Notes: generated by a model from the letters alone, not told the origin. Counted from the first letter of the stretch, positions 24,001-36,922 are shown. The stretch: 64,000 bases of DNA from Zantedeschia hybrid cultivar (GCA_030544215.1 JARZZO010000013.1:40497196-40561195); one strand, 5' to 3'. A program made the numbers and translations.

Positions 24001-27000
24001 CTAAGAATCTGGACCTGAAGTAAAGCCCATTTATCAGGTACGGAAATAAAATAAACCAAAACCATGCTTTGCAAGCAATAGAAGCTATCAACTGATAAAA
24101 TAAAATTGAGTAAAAATCCATGTCATGTGAAAACACAAAGGAAGGAATGAAAATTCGCAAAATCAATATTTTTCCATGACGAGAACTATGAAGCCTCTTT
24201 GACTCCTGGGAGTGAAGTTTTCTCATTAACATTCTCAAAAAAATATTTGAAAATGAAACCTAGATTAATCATTGAATACAAAGTAAGTCAAACAGAGAAA
24301 TATGGTGCAGATCTGTCCTTAGTCAGTAAAGCTACAATGCTGAAAATACATATAATACATAAGCAGACATTTCCTAAAGACTATGTTTGGCATTTTATAG
24401 GGATCATCTACCACAAGCAAAAAGTCATTTCCAATGAACGATTTAACAAAAGCATTTGGAAATGCAACTTGGACTATGTTATAATATTTTGAAGAAATGT
24501 CATGAGAGAAACATAGCTGGAAATCTGTCCTCAGTCACCAAAGTTAGAAGGCCGTGAAACTCATTCCAAACCTATGCAGACATCTTAGAAAAATGAAATA
24601 TATTCTATACCAATGAGGTAATCTGAGCAGTTTCAGTACCCCAGGAGGGAATTGATAGTCAGGCAACAGGATTGGAAGTATTGACTGATCCAGTCAGGAT
24701 GTTGGAGCTGCTGCATAAGAGTCAAGGACCCTCAAGCCATTACCTGAAGACCTTCTGAGAATAGTAAAGTTGCAACGACCATACATTTAATGTATAAAAT
24801 AGTAGGTATAAAGCTATGTTAATCCACACATGCACAAAAATGACACAATGCCAGCTTCCTGGTGAAAGAGAATATTACCCCAAGAAAATGTCTGTGATGA
24901 GAATAATAAGAAATGCCTTTCCAGTATCTGAAATGTTATTTATTATCTTGTATCCTGTAAATTTCAGCAAAGCTACCTGAATACAAAAAGGGGGAAATCA
25001 AGCTCACAAATATAACAGTTTCCACATATATGACCGCAAACACAACTAACAAGAAACATGCACACCCATTTAGATAGTGACATCTTGTATTCCCAAAATA
25101 TTGGTATAATGCATATGACAAGGTCAGATACAGGGAGAAAGTTTCCCATAAAGACCAACCAAGGGTAGCCAAAGCATGAAATAACAGATTTGATTATTTA
25201 CATAAAAACTCCTTGTACCTTGGGCACTTTATGCCAGTGGAAAATGATAGGAGTTGAGCATGGGAATCCCCTCACTTGACTTTCATCTAAGCGAATGAAA
25301 AGTTGCATACATTTTCCAACAAAAAGTATCTAGATTTCCTCCTTAAGACATACAGAGTGCACACCACCCCTTCCAAACAAAAGAAAAGGCTGTCTCCATC
25401 TTCCGCTGATCCAAAATAGTTTCCATAGTAAATGTAGAAAGATGTGACCTCTCCACCAAAAGGGGAAAGGAAAATCTATGGGGAAAGGCCATTGCTTTTA
25501 CAAGAGGAAATATGCAAAGGATATTATCCGATCTTTAGCAAAGGACAATGTGATATAAACTTCTCATGCCACACTCTCTTACTGCTCTTCCTTTTCAATC
25601 CTATTCCTTCCTTGATATTGGATGGCCTTTTTAGTCCCATTCATCAAGCCATAATTCATCATCAAATATATAGGGTTGCAATCAGGTTTATTGCGGTCAG
25701 AAAATTTGCTTAAAACCTTGAATCATACATTGAACTTAACGCCAGTGACTAGTTGTGAAGGTGCATTTTTGTGGTTATGCTTATGCATGTCTCTTTTGGA
25801 TATGGCAGACATGTTGGCCGAGTATGATTACAGCATGAACTCCAATTCACAACAGAGAATGAAAATCCATTAAGTATTTGGGGATCATGAACTAAAATGA
25901 ATGATTGGATCAGTAATGTAATGATATAGCATAGGTATTCCTTGACTGAAATATTTGTGTAGCATATGTACGAATCAGCCCCACATACAATAAGTCTCTT
26001 ATTGCATCTATGTAATGTCAAATTTTGGATCAAACATCAATCACTGTGAAAGCAGACTTATTCCAACACTAAAGCTTCCAGTTAAACTTATTTTCAGGTT
26101 AGAAAAAAAAAAGGATATAACTGAGTAACAGAGATAAGAGAATCACCTTATGTGATTCATGATACAATTTTTATTTAGCTTCTTTCAAACATCACAGCAC
26201 AGAAAAGAGCTTATTATCAATAACATTGGGAAAGCAGGTAGACGAAAGTATGGAGTTACTCACTTTATTTGGATTGAAGTATATAAGAATGAATAATGTG
26301 ATCCCGTACACTATATCTGACCAGATGTTGGCAAATGATCTTCGGTTCTCTAACCTCCATTCATCTCTTAATTCTATTCTGATAAAAAGAATGACAGAGG
26401 GATCAAAATTTATATATTTAAATATCCTGTTTCTTGGTTCACAAGCAATGAGCAAGTACCACAGAAATGAAAGAAGGATGTACTGAACCGATGGTAAAAA
26501 TCATTAGTCAAGCAGGAAAGAGGGAGTATCGCCCAGTCAAAGCACCCAGCAGACTCATAAGGTACGTGTTCTAAATCTTCTCTAAGATGTGCACAAGAAG
26601 GTAAGGAACCTTCACTGCAATTTCACTTTAACTATCAGTATTATGAATCAGCATAGGATCTACAACATTTATGAAAGGAGCTTTTTAAGGCATAACTCAA
26701 CATGGCATTGACAATCTATAAATGGGTTCCTATTTCCTGCCTGAAGAAACTTTCAGCAGGAAGAGTCTCCACTCTGAATCCCACTTCGCTAGATGTAGAA
26801 TTGTAAATTAAGCTAACACACTAATGGTAATATTCTAAACTGCTGTTAAACAGTTTGGAAGAAGAGGGAAGAAATAAAGTTGTAGTAGGAAATTGAAATC
26901 TTCACATCAAGAAAATCTATGACAAAAAGACAAAAGATAGTAGTGATATTCCTTGCATCTATTTTCATATCTAAGTAGCTGATAAGATGTTAATCAAATA

Positions 27001-30000
27001 ATATCAGAAGCTTTTCTCTAGGAGCTAAGCTCTTTGCTTGTTTGGCACTCTAGAGCCCAAAAGGAAGTATAAACTAATATTATTGCCATTATTGCCATAT
27101 CAGTTGATATATTGGGGACTTTAATGGAGGAGTAAAGTTTTTGTCTATACATAGTGGTAAGTTGCTGTAAAGCATTTAATAAAATTCTTTATGCTTTGTG
27201 TGCAAACACATATGCAAGGCTTCAAAAAGTAGCAAACATATAAAAGGCATTCTTTCACAAAAGTCCATCATGCGGATGAATATGGCTGTAAGGTCCTCAA
27301 TCTCACAGGAACAACCCCCCCCCCCCCTCCTCTTGCAATGACAAATGAATCACCCCATTCACTGTGTGAAGATAAACTGTGAAACCTTGTTCTAATACAA
27401 ATTTTCATGAGGAATGTAAGAAATCAAGAATGCAAGATAATATCATCATAATCTACACAGTTCCTTCGTGTAAAAGTAGAAAATATCATCCATGTTTCAT
27501 GTCTGATACTATGGATGACTGGATAGTATACTTAAAGAATGTGGGAGGCAGCATCATACAGTACATGAAGGGAGAACAAAAAGATCTTGGAATAACTTCT
27601 GAATGAAAAAAGAATAAAGACATCTCATCTTACGCTTTATGCCGCAACTCCAACCAGACCTCCTCATCTGAAAGAGGAGGAGCTTTACCAATCTCTGCTT
27701 CAAATCGGAACCTTGCCTTTTCCATGTTTAGAGACTTAATCATCTCTAGTTTTTGGTGTCTTCTTACATCAAGCATCTCGGCTGCAAGTGGTACAGTCTT
27801 CACATATCTATTAAAACAAGGCATATTGCATCACCTTTTAGTAACTATCAATAAATGACTAAATGCATGTCTACTGGTAAATTAAAATACTTGAGAAATC
27901 AAATGGACAAAAACGTTCATCTTAGACAAAAGCAGAATTTCCAAGAATTTACCTGTCTAAGAATGGCATGAGAACATAGTCATGGACAACAAAATCTACA
28001 GCCCAGGGTACAAGCACCAACAATGCCAAAAACTTTGCCTGGAAGTATTGTCAATGGAAGGAATTCTTAGACATTAGTTACCTTCTTCTAAATGGTGACA
28101 CCTAATTAGCACAAATGAAATATTGTAACCAGCATTGTCAATATAACAAATGAAGATTGGAAAACCATAGAAAAAGAATGCTTCTCTCTGATGATATAAA
28201 GCTGAAGATGAGAGAGAAACAAACTGAACTAAGCTGAAAATAGAAAGAAGCAAATAAGCAAGCAATTTCATAAATAGGTGGGATGCCCATGGAATCACTA
28301 TGACCAAGTTAAGCCAGAACAGAATTCAGATTTATAAAATGATCAAAACTGACAAGGGAAGACTATTTTCATGTGATTAAAGTGATTATGTTAACTCTGC
28401 CATTGCTGGCCCCAAGCCTGGATGAGAAAGGAGGAGCATATGCATTAGGCTGACAGCCAACATTTAACAAAACTTGTCAAATCCCAATTATGAATCCTAA
28501 AACCGAATATGCTCACAAATGCTGGGACATTTTTTTTTTGGAAAGAAAAGTGTGGAACACCACCCATTTTATTATGATAAACAGAGGCAGTACAATTGGA
28601 TGATAGAGACAAGGTACCTCAATCATCAAACTATAAAACCACCAAAGAACAACAAACAGACTCAATAAGGTCACTGAAAAAAACATGATGCAACTACACT
28701 TTGTGGGTACTAATCACACTGCTAACAAAACAAACTGCTAACCCTCTACAATCCTTAGAATTGCCTCATCGCTGTTGTCATTGAGATAACTCCTCTGAAT
28801 TGTGCTCGGCATTCCCCAAAAACAATTACGTCAGTGCCAAGATGTAGTGACAAGTGAGCAAGGGTTAGTTAGGGCATTCCTTAAAAATAATGCACCGCAA
28901 TAATGCCTAACTGCAGTGACAAGTAAGCAAGGTTTTCTCTGCATCGGACAAATATGGTAAATTAGCCTGAAAGGATAAAACTCATTTAATTACATGAATA
29001 TGCAAACCTTAACCACTAAGAATATAGAGTTAGTAAAACTAATGTCAGACAGGCGAGTCCATGTAGCTTGTTTAAAAGAAATAAGGTAGAAAGGGTCTAA
29101 AGCAATAGAAATTGACGGCTACAAACTATGTAGAACAGATCTAAAGCAAAAGAAACTGATGGCTATAGATTGCGTTATGTAGGTGTTGACAGTCATTTTT
29201 TATCCGACTGATTTGTTTCGGATTTTATTTGGTTGACTGGATTCATGATTGCCCACCATTGGAATGTTTGATCATTATATGTTGACTAGCCCATGAAAAA
29301 GGTTATCTGGATTCTTTTGAATTCGGACTCTTTCCGCCGGTCTATAGACTGACGTTAATTACATCCTACTGCAATAGAAAAACCCTTTGATTTCTTTAAG
29401 AAGTATTTGACGCCTTGTTGCTATGCGGAGCAATTCTCTCACTTGCTCTTATTTTGTTCCTCACACATTGTATTAAAAGGATCAGCATTGGTCCTAATAT
29501 TATATCGCAGAGACATCATTCAGAAAGTATAGTGTGACGCACTTTGTGGCCCCCACCAATCCCCTGCATTATAAGAGGATACTATTCACAAGTACTATTC
29601 AAAGTACTATTTACATGCACTATTCACCGGCACTATGCATTGGCACTATTCATGTGCCCAATGTGGGCCTTGGCTCTAGTCAGGCCTGTCTCAGAGCATT
29701 CGACCATGTTTGGATATGAATTTTTTCATTTGTTTCATAAAAGGATATGCGGCACGCTTGTTGATGTGTACTATTCACATGCGATTCAGCTGCACCAGGT
29801 CTCCATTAGAGATTGTGCCTCGTCGGCACACTTCATTTGTTCATTTGGATGAGATCACATGTTGTGAACTATTCATCCCCTCGCAACGACTATCCCGAGT
29901 GGATCCCATAAACAGGCAGCATCATGAGACAACATTGCTTTTGAAAGAATCAACATATTGGCTTTGATCGGCACAACCACATATAATATACTTCCAGATG

Positions 30001-33000
30001 CATTGTTCACTCCTAGCGACAATTGTCCGCGACGAGTCCCATAAATGGACAATGTCGGGCATTAACACGAAGTCGCGCATGATGTGGCTCATTTTGACTT
30101 GTGAACTCTAATGTACGTGACGGAGTGCACTATTCATGCCCCAGCGACGACTGTCCCGGGCGGATCCCACAGACATATATAGGCACAATGCGATATGACG
30201 ATGTGATACTATTCATGTCGATGTCACACCATTCATTACGGCGACGCACTATTTATGGAGGTGGCGGCGCACTATTCATAGTGGCGGCGACACTATTCAT
30301 GACGGTGCATTATTCATGGCGGTGGCGATGCACTATTCATGACGCAGGCGGTGCACTATTTATGGCAGCAGTGGCGCACTATTCATGATGGCGGCGACAG
30401 ACTATTCATGACGGCGGTGACGCACTATTCATGACGGCAGGGCATACTATTCATGACGGTAGCGACTCACTATTCATGGCGACAACGCACTATTTATAAC
30501 GGCGACGACGCTATTCATGGCGGCGGCATACTATTCATGACGTCGGCGATGCACTATTCATGGCGGCGATACAAATTAGAAGGCTGACGACCCTTGGACC
30601 TTGTAGGGATTGGCCGGCGACGTAACTTCTATGTGTACAATATTTCAATGACATCTTTCATAAACTTACGGCTCGCCGACCGCTGCTTGTTTGTAACATC
30701 GGGTCGAGAGGGATTTGTCTTGACTCAACAGCTTACCATCGCCGTGTTGAGACAACCATGGGTCAACGAAGTTTCAATTTGACTCGACAGCTCGCCATCG
30801 CCGCATCGAGACGATGACGGGCCAACAAGGCTTCGAATTAACTCGACTGCTCGACAGCTCACCACTGCCACATTGAAGTGACAATAGGTTGACAAGTCTT
30901 CAAGGTAACTCGACAACTCGCCATCACCGTGTCATGACGATGATGGGCCGACGAGGCTTCCGTCTTCACTCGATAGCTTGCCATCGCCGCATTGAAGTGA
31001 CGATGGACCGACGAGTTTTCAAGGTAATTCGACAACTTGCCATTGCCGTGTCGTGACGACGATGAGCCGACGAGGCTTCCATCTTCACTCGATAGCTCGC
31101 CATCGCCGCATCGAGGCGATGATGGGCCAACGAGAAGGGCTTCGACTAAAACTTAGATAAGTAAATTATTGGCACTTACCGACATAATCATCGATCACGC
31201 CGCCAAGGCTTGGCGACATAGTTAATGGCCACGCCACCGAGGCTTGGCGACATAGTTAATGGTCATGTTGCCGAGGCTTGGCGACATGGTTTTTACTTTG
31301 GAAACTTCATAGAGTATTACAACCAATGGGGAGCTGTCAAGTGGCAGCCTGTGGTTGGTTCATAAGGCAGGCCATGCTTAAGCAGCGAGCCTGCATTCGT
31401 CCACGCGTTCGCTCCCTCAAATTGGCACGTGGCGTTGATGGAGCACGAGGTGGCGATGACATGGTAGTGAAGATCCACGTGGCACCTCCTTATTGGGCCA
31501 TGTGAGCATGTGCGGGTCCATTCATTTTCAATTTTTTTCTTTTTAAAAAAAATATTTGAATAGGCCGAAGCCCGGGGATATGCCGCCAAGAGTTGGTGGC
31601 ATTGCTGGGGCAGCAGCCCCTTAATGGGGCTCTGTCGCCCACAAGGGGTGGCAGAGCTTTGGGTTCTGCCGCCCCCAATGGGTGGCAGGACCCAATGACT
31701 TGGGTCTGCCGCCCATAGGAGGGACAGGCCCAAAGGGGTCTGTCGCCCACTATGGGCAGTATGCCCCAAAGGGCTGTCGCTGGGGAGCAATGGGGTGCGG
31801 GGGGGCTGGTTTGGGGTTTTTTGGCCCCTATATTTTCTGATTTGGCTTTTTTTTTTTTTTCCCCACGATAGTGCACTGTTCACGGCACTGTTCATACCTC
31901 TTACTGTAGCACTACTTTTTTTTTTTCAAAAGACCCTTGTACCCTTCCATTCCTTTTGTCAGTTGAGGGGCATATTGGTTTTTTATTTTGTTTGGTGACA
32001 ATTTTCTCTCCAACAGTAGGTAAAAGAATAATACAAATAGTGTAACTATTATTATAGACAATTTTAGAACATAAAGTTGTAGCAGTCAACTAAGAGGAGG
32101 ATAGACTTATACTAGTTAACATTGTGTTAGTTGCAGAAATTTTAAATATAATTAGTGCCTACTATGCACTACAAGTGGGACTAGAAGAGTAGGAATTTTG
32201 ACAGGATAATTCATGATATTACTAATGGGCAGAAGATTTTTGTTGGAGAAGACATAAATAGTCATGTAGGGAAGGATAATAAAGGCTATGAGAGGATCCA
32301 TGGAGGCTTTGGTTTTTGGTGAAAGAAATGGCATAGGTGATTCCTTTTTTGACCTTGTTATTGCCTCTAATCTTATAATTTCAAATACTTACTTTAAAAA
32401 GAGAGATAAGTGCTTAGTAAAAGAAAAAAAAATAGATGCATTAAAGCAACATGTATTTATTTCCAAAGAGGAACACAACATGGACTCCAATGGCTAACCT
32501 TGGTCTCCAACAGCCAATTTATCTGGTTGTTGGAGGCCCAACAACTGGTTGAGAATCTTGACATTGGCTTGGATTGGCTGATCATGCAAATCTGGCCAAC
32601 CACCCCTAAGAATCAGGGGACATTGGATTATGATCAGCTCAGTTCACTCGGAATCTGATCAGATCGAACAGTCCTCTGATCTGAACCAGAAAACCGTGCC
32701 AAAAAGTCTTGATTGAAATATAAGATAATAAATTATATAAAGAATGCGTGGATTCCAGGTAATGATGGCAAGCACATACAGAGGTAGAGATGCTGTTTGG
32801 ATGCAACTTAAGAAAATGCAGATAACAGAAACATGTTTATTATAAACCCATTTATCATAAACACATTTTTATAAACTCATGTTTGGTTTCTCTGCATAAA
32901 CATGTTTAAGTTTATAACAGGCATATCTCTGATAAATCTGAATGGGTTCATGAGAAGTGTCTTCAGCATAAACCAACTCCAAGTATGTTTATGAAAAAAC

Positions 33001-34850
33001 AAGTTTATGGGGAGGTGTTGAGTTTATGACAAACTAGAGTGAGTTCCTGGTAAATCTTTTTTTTTTTAAACCAAAGGTTATCATCAAAAATGAGTTTTGG
33101 GTACACCTAACCATGTTTTGGCTTGCATCCATAGAGGCCCATAGAGCATAGGTAAGTGACAAGGTCCATTTTCACGTCAGTCAGAGACTGGGGACTGATT
33201 CAAATCCAAGAATAAGTTACTCCCATGTCAGTAACCTCCAATGCAAGTCATGAAGTAGGTTCATCGGACTTCAGTGAGGATAGATGTTCATCGATGGTTA
33301 ACTTGAACAGGATATTCTGTAGCCAGATCCCATATATGACAACACTAAATTCTTCAACTTAACCTCTAAGGCCCTATTTGATTGCAGGATAGCCCATGAA
33401 TATCCCCGATTATCCCAGGGCTAGCCTACTTTTAGATTTGATTATGGGATAGCCCTGCCCCTGTTAAAACCGGGATAAAAGGAGGCTACCCCGGCCTTAG
33501 CCCAGGCTAATGTATCCCACCTCTAAGGTTGGGATAAGAAGATAACCCAACTAACACATCAACAAAATGGGTACTTTATCTATTTATCCTAGGTTAACCC
33601 ATTTAGTTATCAAATCCAAGCAACTTATCCCCATAATAGACCAACTTATCCTACTAGGATACCCCAGTGTTACCAAACCAAAAATGGGTTAAACAAGGGC
33701 TAACCTAATCCATATCTCTCCCTATCCCGCAATTAAACATTGGCTAAGAGAACAAGAGATTATGAGTTGTTAACTTGGATGATGTGTTCCTTTGGAAATG
33801 GAATGTCAAGTGTATCTATTGGAAGGCCATTCACTTTCAAGGGGAAAAAGTGTATCTACTAGCCAACGGGCAGATAATAGGGATAGTGAAACCTTTTTTT
33901 TTTTTTTTCCTTTTGGTGGTTTAAGGCTTCCCTCCCTTTATCAATCTAATAAAAAACCATCTTGGTTATCAAGTGTCCAGCAACTGATCAGTAGCTTTTG
34001 GTTAGTCACTCACAATACACTCCAGCCTCATGCACGAGTATTGTGGGGTAATTCTACTGATCATACATATTCAATTAACCTGAGAATCAGTAAATCAAGA
34101 AGTTTTATAGGCACCTCAAGTGACAAGTGGTTTCCAAAGAGAATCTTTTTGAACTAAGTAACTTGCTGGCCTGAGTAGGCCAGGACAGGAATTAATAGTG
34201 GTGCAAGTTAGAAGTTGACATGGTGTAGGTTTTCATACCGAACTCATCGAAGCAAATCGGAAAACTCTGTCCTCAAACAACATATCATCGTCATATTTTC
34301 GAAATACCAAATCTTTGATGGATCCGATAAAACCTTCTTCGGGCACCAGCTTGCTTGGATCATCGGATGCCCCCGTCCCATCCTTTTCCACCACCCCATC
34401 GTCCCATTCCCCACCCCAAGATGAGCCATTGTCACCAGATGGACTCTCCACAAGCCAGTCCTCCCAAACACGGCTATCCGAATTCCTGGCATCTTCTTGG
34501 GCTTCCCTCAATTCCGTGATTGCCTCAGCCCTCTTCCTCCAAGCCTCGAACTTCTCCTCCTCTGACGGCACACTATCGGACTCTCCAGCAGCATCCTCCA
34601 GCACATCTTTCCCATCCACGCCCAACCAGCTCTCGAGATCTTCGTCGAAGAAGAGCTTCTGCCACCAAGTTCTCTTGTGGGCGCGTCCATTCCCCTTGGC
34701 ACTTGGAACCAGCTTAAGGCGCTGCTTCCTCTTAAAGGCAATGGATAGCATGGGAACCCCCGAAACACGTAAGATGCGACCTTTCCGCACAACCTGATCA
34801 AGATGGACAAAGCTCCCACACAAGGTAATCGAAGTGCCCATTAAGAACAT
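21020..34850 (-). CDS. DLDG1: DLDG1-like chloroplast CemA/PxcA-family membrane protein
   Basis: Nuclear homologue of plastid CemA and cyanobacterial PxcA. In Arabidopsis DLDG1 acts in the chloroplast in proton/ion homeostasis and photoprotection. Seven exons, in coding order: 34850-34239, 28038-27953, 27807-27634, 26378-26264, 24976-24879, 21492-21357, 21088-21020. All introns are GT-AG, phases agree, and the total is 430 codons including the stop. Exon 1 encodes a transit-peptide-like basic N-terminus, then TWWQKLFFDEDLESWLG, then an acidic region with AWRKRAEAITELREAQEDAR. The CemA domain starts at about residue 205. Predicted membrane segments: AKFLALLVLVPWAVDFVV, IWSDIVYGITLFILIYF, AFLIILITDIFLG and AITIFVCFVPVAIDACV. 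Other conserved blocks are RYVKTVPLAAEMLDVRR, PPLSDEEVW and RLSPNVANIFREMKRH at the C-terminus. The start could equally be Met 34841 (MGTSITLCGSF). Introns 1 (6.2 kb) and 5 (3.4 kb) are swollen by transposons, but no coding damage is visible. Confidence 0.95.
22005..22310. repeat. About 62-bp tandem repeat with palindromic ATCCTTAAAGGAT core
   Basis: Cores near 22009, 22060, 22122, 22184 and 22245 recur at 51 then about 62 bp. Each core, ATCCTTAAAGGAT, is an odd palindrome, usually followed by (A/G)CTTAAAAG. Right of about 22340 the same motif appears in the opposite orientation (AGTATCCTTTA), giving the region a head-to-head character. Confidence 0.7.
22915..23440. repeat. CCACCGGTGG palindromes, C26 run and pyrimidine tract
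   Basis: Repeated GC-rich palindromes such as cccaccggtggg and aaccggtgggg are separated by long C/T-rich tracts. A run of 26 C lies at 23097-23122. The run could form i-motif or, on the other strand, G-quadruplex structures, and it is also a place where assembly length may be unreliable. Confidence 0.8.
28530..28625 (-). repeat. Possible LINE 3' tail
   Basis: Minus-strand sequence ataataaaatgggtggtgtt, followed by a poly(A) run (plus-strand T-run near 28531-28540), resembles the 3' end of a plant LINE. No coding part was recognised beside it. Confidence 0.3.
29575..30570. repeat. ACTATTCATG-rich interspersed repeat
   Basis: More than a dozen copies of cactattcatg or close variants, mostly separated by GGCGGCGAC-type spacers of varying length, are densest at 30210-30560. 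They lie inside the solo LTR. Confidence 0.85.
30724..31140. repeat. 60-bp tandem array with dimeric alternation
   Basis: About seven units start ACTCGACAGCTCGCCATCGC (or a variant) and end near GACGAGGCTTC, spaced 59-60 bp. Two unit types alternate (ending cttccatctt versus tcaaggtaa), giving a period of about 119 bp. Confidence 0.8.
31190..31290. repeat. 34-bp tandem repeat, three copies
   Basis: Three head-to-tail copies of a unit containing CCGAGGCTTGGCGACATAG, inside the solo LTR. Confidence 0.8.
31580..31770. repeat. Series of CTGCCGCCC-N5-GGGTGGCAG hairpins
   Basis: Consecutive inverted repeats: TGCCGCCA/TGGTGGCA at 31581-31601, GCTCTGTCGCCC/GGGTGGCAGAGC at 31629-31657, CTGCCGCCC/GGGTGGCAG near 31666-31688, and a CTGTCGCCC/GGGCAG version near 31740-31759. 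Loops are 5 nt (acaag, ccaat, actat) and variable, while the stems are kept. Confidence 0.8.
32060..32490 (+). pseudogene. LINE endonuclease-domain fragment in DLDG1 intron 1
   Basis: The plus strand encodes, across frame breaks, VVAEILNIISAYY, then FVGEDINSHVGKDNKGYERI, then HGGFGFGERNGIGDSFFDLV and LIISNTYFKKRDK. This is the apurinic-endonuclease region of plant L1-type retrotransposons (G-D-x-N-x-H-V-G and HGGFGFG-R-N motifs). Stops and truncation show it is dead. The remainder of the element was not recognised. Confidence 0.7.
33370..33744. mobile_element. Tourist-like (PIF/Harbinger) MITE in DLDG1 intron 1
   Basis: Inverted ends GGCCCTATTTGATTGCAGGA (left) and GCCAATGTTTAATTGCGGGA (right, inverted), flanked by TAA at 33367-33369 and 33745-33747. 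The 375-bp interior is rich in GGATAA/TTATCC and has no coding capacity. Confidence 0.75.
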
Positions 34851-36922
34851 AAGCGAGGCGCCACATCTTTCGCACCCTTCGAGCCTCTTTTTAGAAATCC
34901 CGCGTTCCTGTTCTCATCAGGGGACGCTGTTGCCCGCCCAATTGCGCCGAGTTCTCTTCAGGAGAGCCAGAACCCAGCCAGGAAGCTTTGCAGTGTACTC
35001 TTATCCGTACCCACAAAGAGAAAATGGCGAAACCCACATCAAATCTTCGCAAGATTGCTCCTTTTTGCAGGCAGAGCCAATATCACCTATCACAGAGAAG
35101 AATAAGAGGAAAGGAAGAGGTGGGTCTCTCTCCCATCACAGCCTCCAGCATTGTCTGATAAGGATGGTAGACTACACTGCCGGCCACTGGAACTCTCCTC
35201 CTCCGGTGGGCACAAGAGGAATGCAGTCTGGAGCTGCCAAGAACATCAAAGCACCCGCCTTTCTCTTCCTCCCGCTTGTTGGGCCGGTCAGAATCATGGC
35301 GGTGGCTACCATCTGCTGCGCATTTGTGAGAGAAGATAACGGAAAAGGGAGGAAGGGGAGGGTGAGAGGGGGGCGCCGAGCACGCAGCAGGGAAAGATAA
35401 CGGTCCGCGTAGCTTCCTGCGATACGGATGGATAACGCAGATAAGTGAGCTGAGCTCTATTTGCCCCCGACCATTGCGAAAACCACCCTTCGTCGCAGTG
35501 TTGTCGTGTTGAGGGCCACGTGAAGTTTCGGGGTAGTGGGAAGGGGAAGGGCAGAGGAAAGGAAATATATACATTGTATTTTAAATGAAAAAAGGGGGAA
35601 AAAGTTTAGTAATAATCACCTAACAAATCTTTTATGTGCAGAGAATTCCTGTATAATACAACTGTATTGCACACACATACTACAACTGTATTATACACAC
35701 AAGTATAAAATCTTTTCAAACTTTCTTTTCATTTTAAAATAAATCTTAATTTGTCAGTGACTGGAATGGTGATAAACTTGATGATAAGAGATTCTTTATG
35801 CATACAACAAATATAAAAGAGGGTTTCCTACGTATTGATACATATATATATAATGATTTTTCCACGTGAGGATACATATATATATTATTATTATTTTTTT
35901 ATGCTCTGGAGAGCGTCCATATGCTCTCAAGAGACGCATTTAATGAGGGATGGGTAGATCATGTGTGGTTGTACACGTGGCGGAGCGAGATGGAGCGGTC
36001 CATTCCAACTCAGTTATGTGCGGTGCAGCAAGTTATTCTCTTTCCACATATATATTAGATTTTGTTAGACGGTCATTTGCTAAAAATCTATAGAAGGAAA
36101 GGAGAAAGTGAAACATATATTTTCTTGAGTAATACTTGCTGCAATGCAAGAGTTGCAGCACCTGCGCGTGCTTGATCGAATGGCTGCAACAGTAAATAAT
36201 AATTTAAAAAAAAAACACAAGGAGGAAGCGAATAACCTTAAGGGAGTCATCCATAGGATTAGATATTTAATTCTAATTTGTTATGTTCAAACGGTAGCTC
36301 AAATTAAGCGAGTTGAGACTAAAAGAAACAACTCCAGTTAAGCGAGCTCCATGGCAACAGTCACTAATTTCAATGGTTAGATTTAATGAAGTTTCTCGTG
36401 TTGAATAGGATTGTTAATGGTTAAATAAAACTTGATAATCTTGCTCCGTCTTGGGTGGACGTAAAGTACTAAAACTGAGTCTTTTTAAGGTTAAGTATAG
36501 ACTATAATTTTAAGCCTGATTCTCTTAATGAATTTTAAGGGTCCACGAATTTTGAAATATCACAATTTATGATACATCAAACTTAGAAAAAGTACTATGA
36601 AATAATTTACCGGACTCCAAACACAAGGGAAACAATACCCTTGATTTGCCGCTGTTCACAATATTTTTCAGTATTTTACGATGCATCAAACAACACCATT
36701 GCATCAAACAGAACCTTTATAATTAATACATGGAGGTAAGTTTCTGCAGTCACACCAGTTAACCCTACAACAATCTCAAAAAAGTTTCCTTGATTTGAGG
36801 GTGTCTTTGGTTGTGTAAAACGTGATCAGCTAGAAAAGACTTTTCCAAGAAATTTTTTTTACATGGAAACATATTTCATGTACATCATTAGTTTGTTTCT
36901 TTCAAAAACTCTATTCGCTGTG
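34851..36922. promoter_or_regulatory. DLDG1 upstream region and spacer to the LTR element
   Basis: 34851-35540 is GC-richer than its surroundings and should hold the 5' UTR and promoter of the leftward DLDG1 gene. No TATA box can be assigned with confidence; a minus-strand TATATA-type site lies near 35568. 35640-36922 is AT-rich spacer. Isolated ends of the GAGTAAT MITE family occur near 36018-36036 (inverted end) and 36127-36150. No other gene was seen. Confidence 0.4.

Larger units (their letters stand above)
29184..32015. mobile_element. Solo LTR (2.8 kb) in DLDG1 intron 1
   Basis: Begins TGTTGACAG and ends CTCTCCAACA, giving the inverted termini TGTTG/CAACA. It is flanked by a perfect 5-bp duplication GTAGG (29179-29183 and 32016-32020). 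No internal gag-pol and no second LTR are present, so it is a solo LTR left by recombination. It is unusually complex inside: an ACTATTCATG-rich segment, a 60-bp tandem array, 34-bp repeats and a cluster of GC-rich hairpins. Superfamily cannot be told from the LTR alone. Confidence 0.85.

Noticed and set aside
21020..28038. Plastid cemA insertion (NUPT)
   Set aside because: The CemA-like segment is split by spliceosomal introns and preceded by a transit-peptide exon; it is the nuclear DLDG1 gene, not plastid DNA.
31317..31895. 192-aa minus-strand ORF
   Set aside because: It is inside the solo LTR and over the hairpin cluster; no domain and overlapping frames on both strands.
34315..34797. 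160-aa plus-strand ORF
   Set aside because: Antisense shadow of DLDG1 exon 1.
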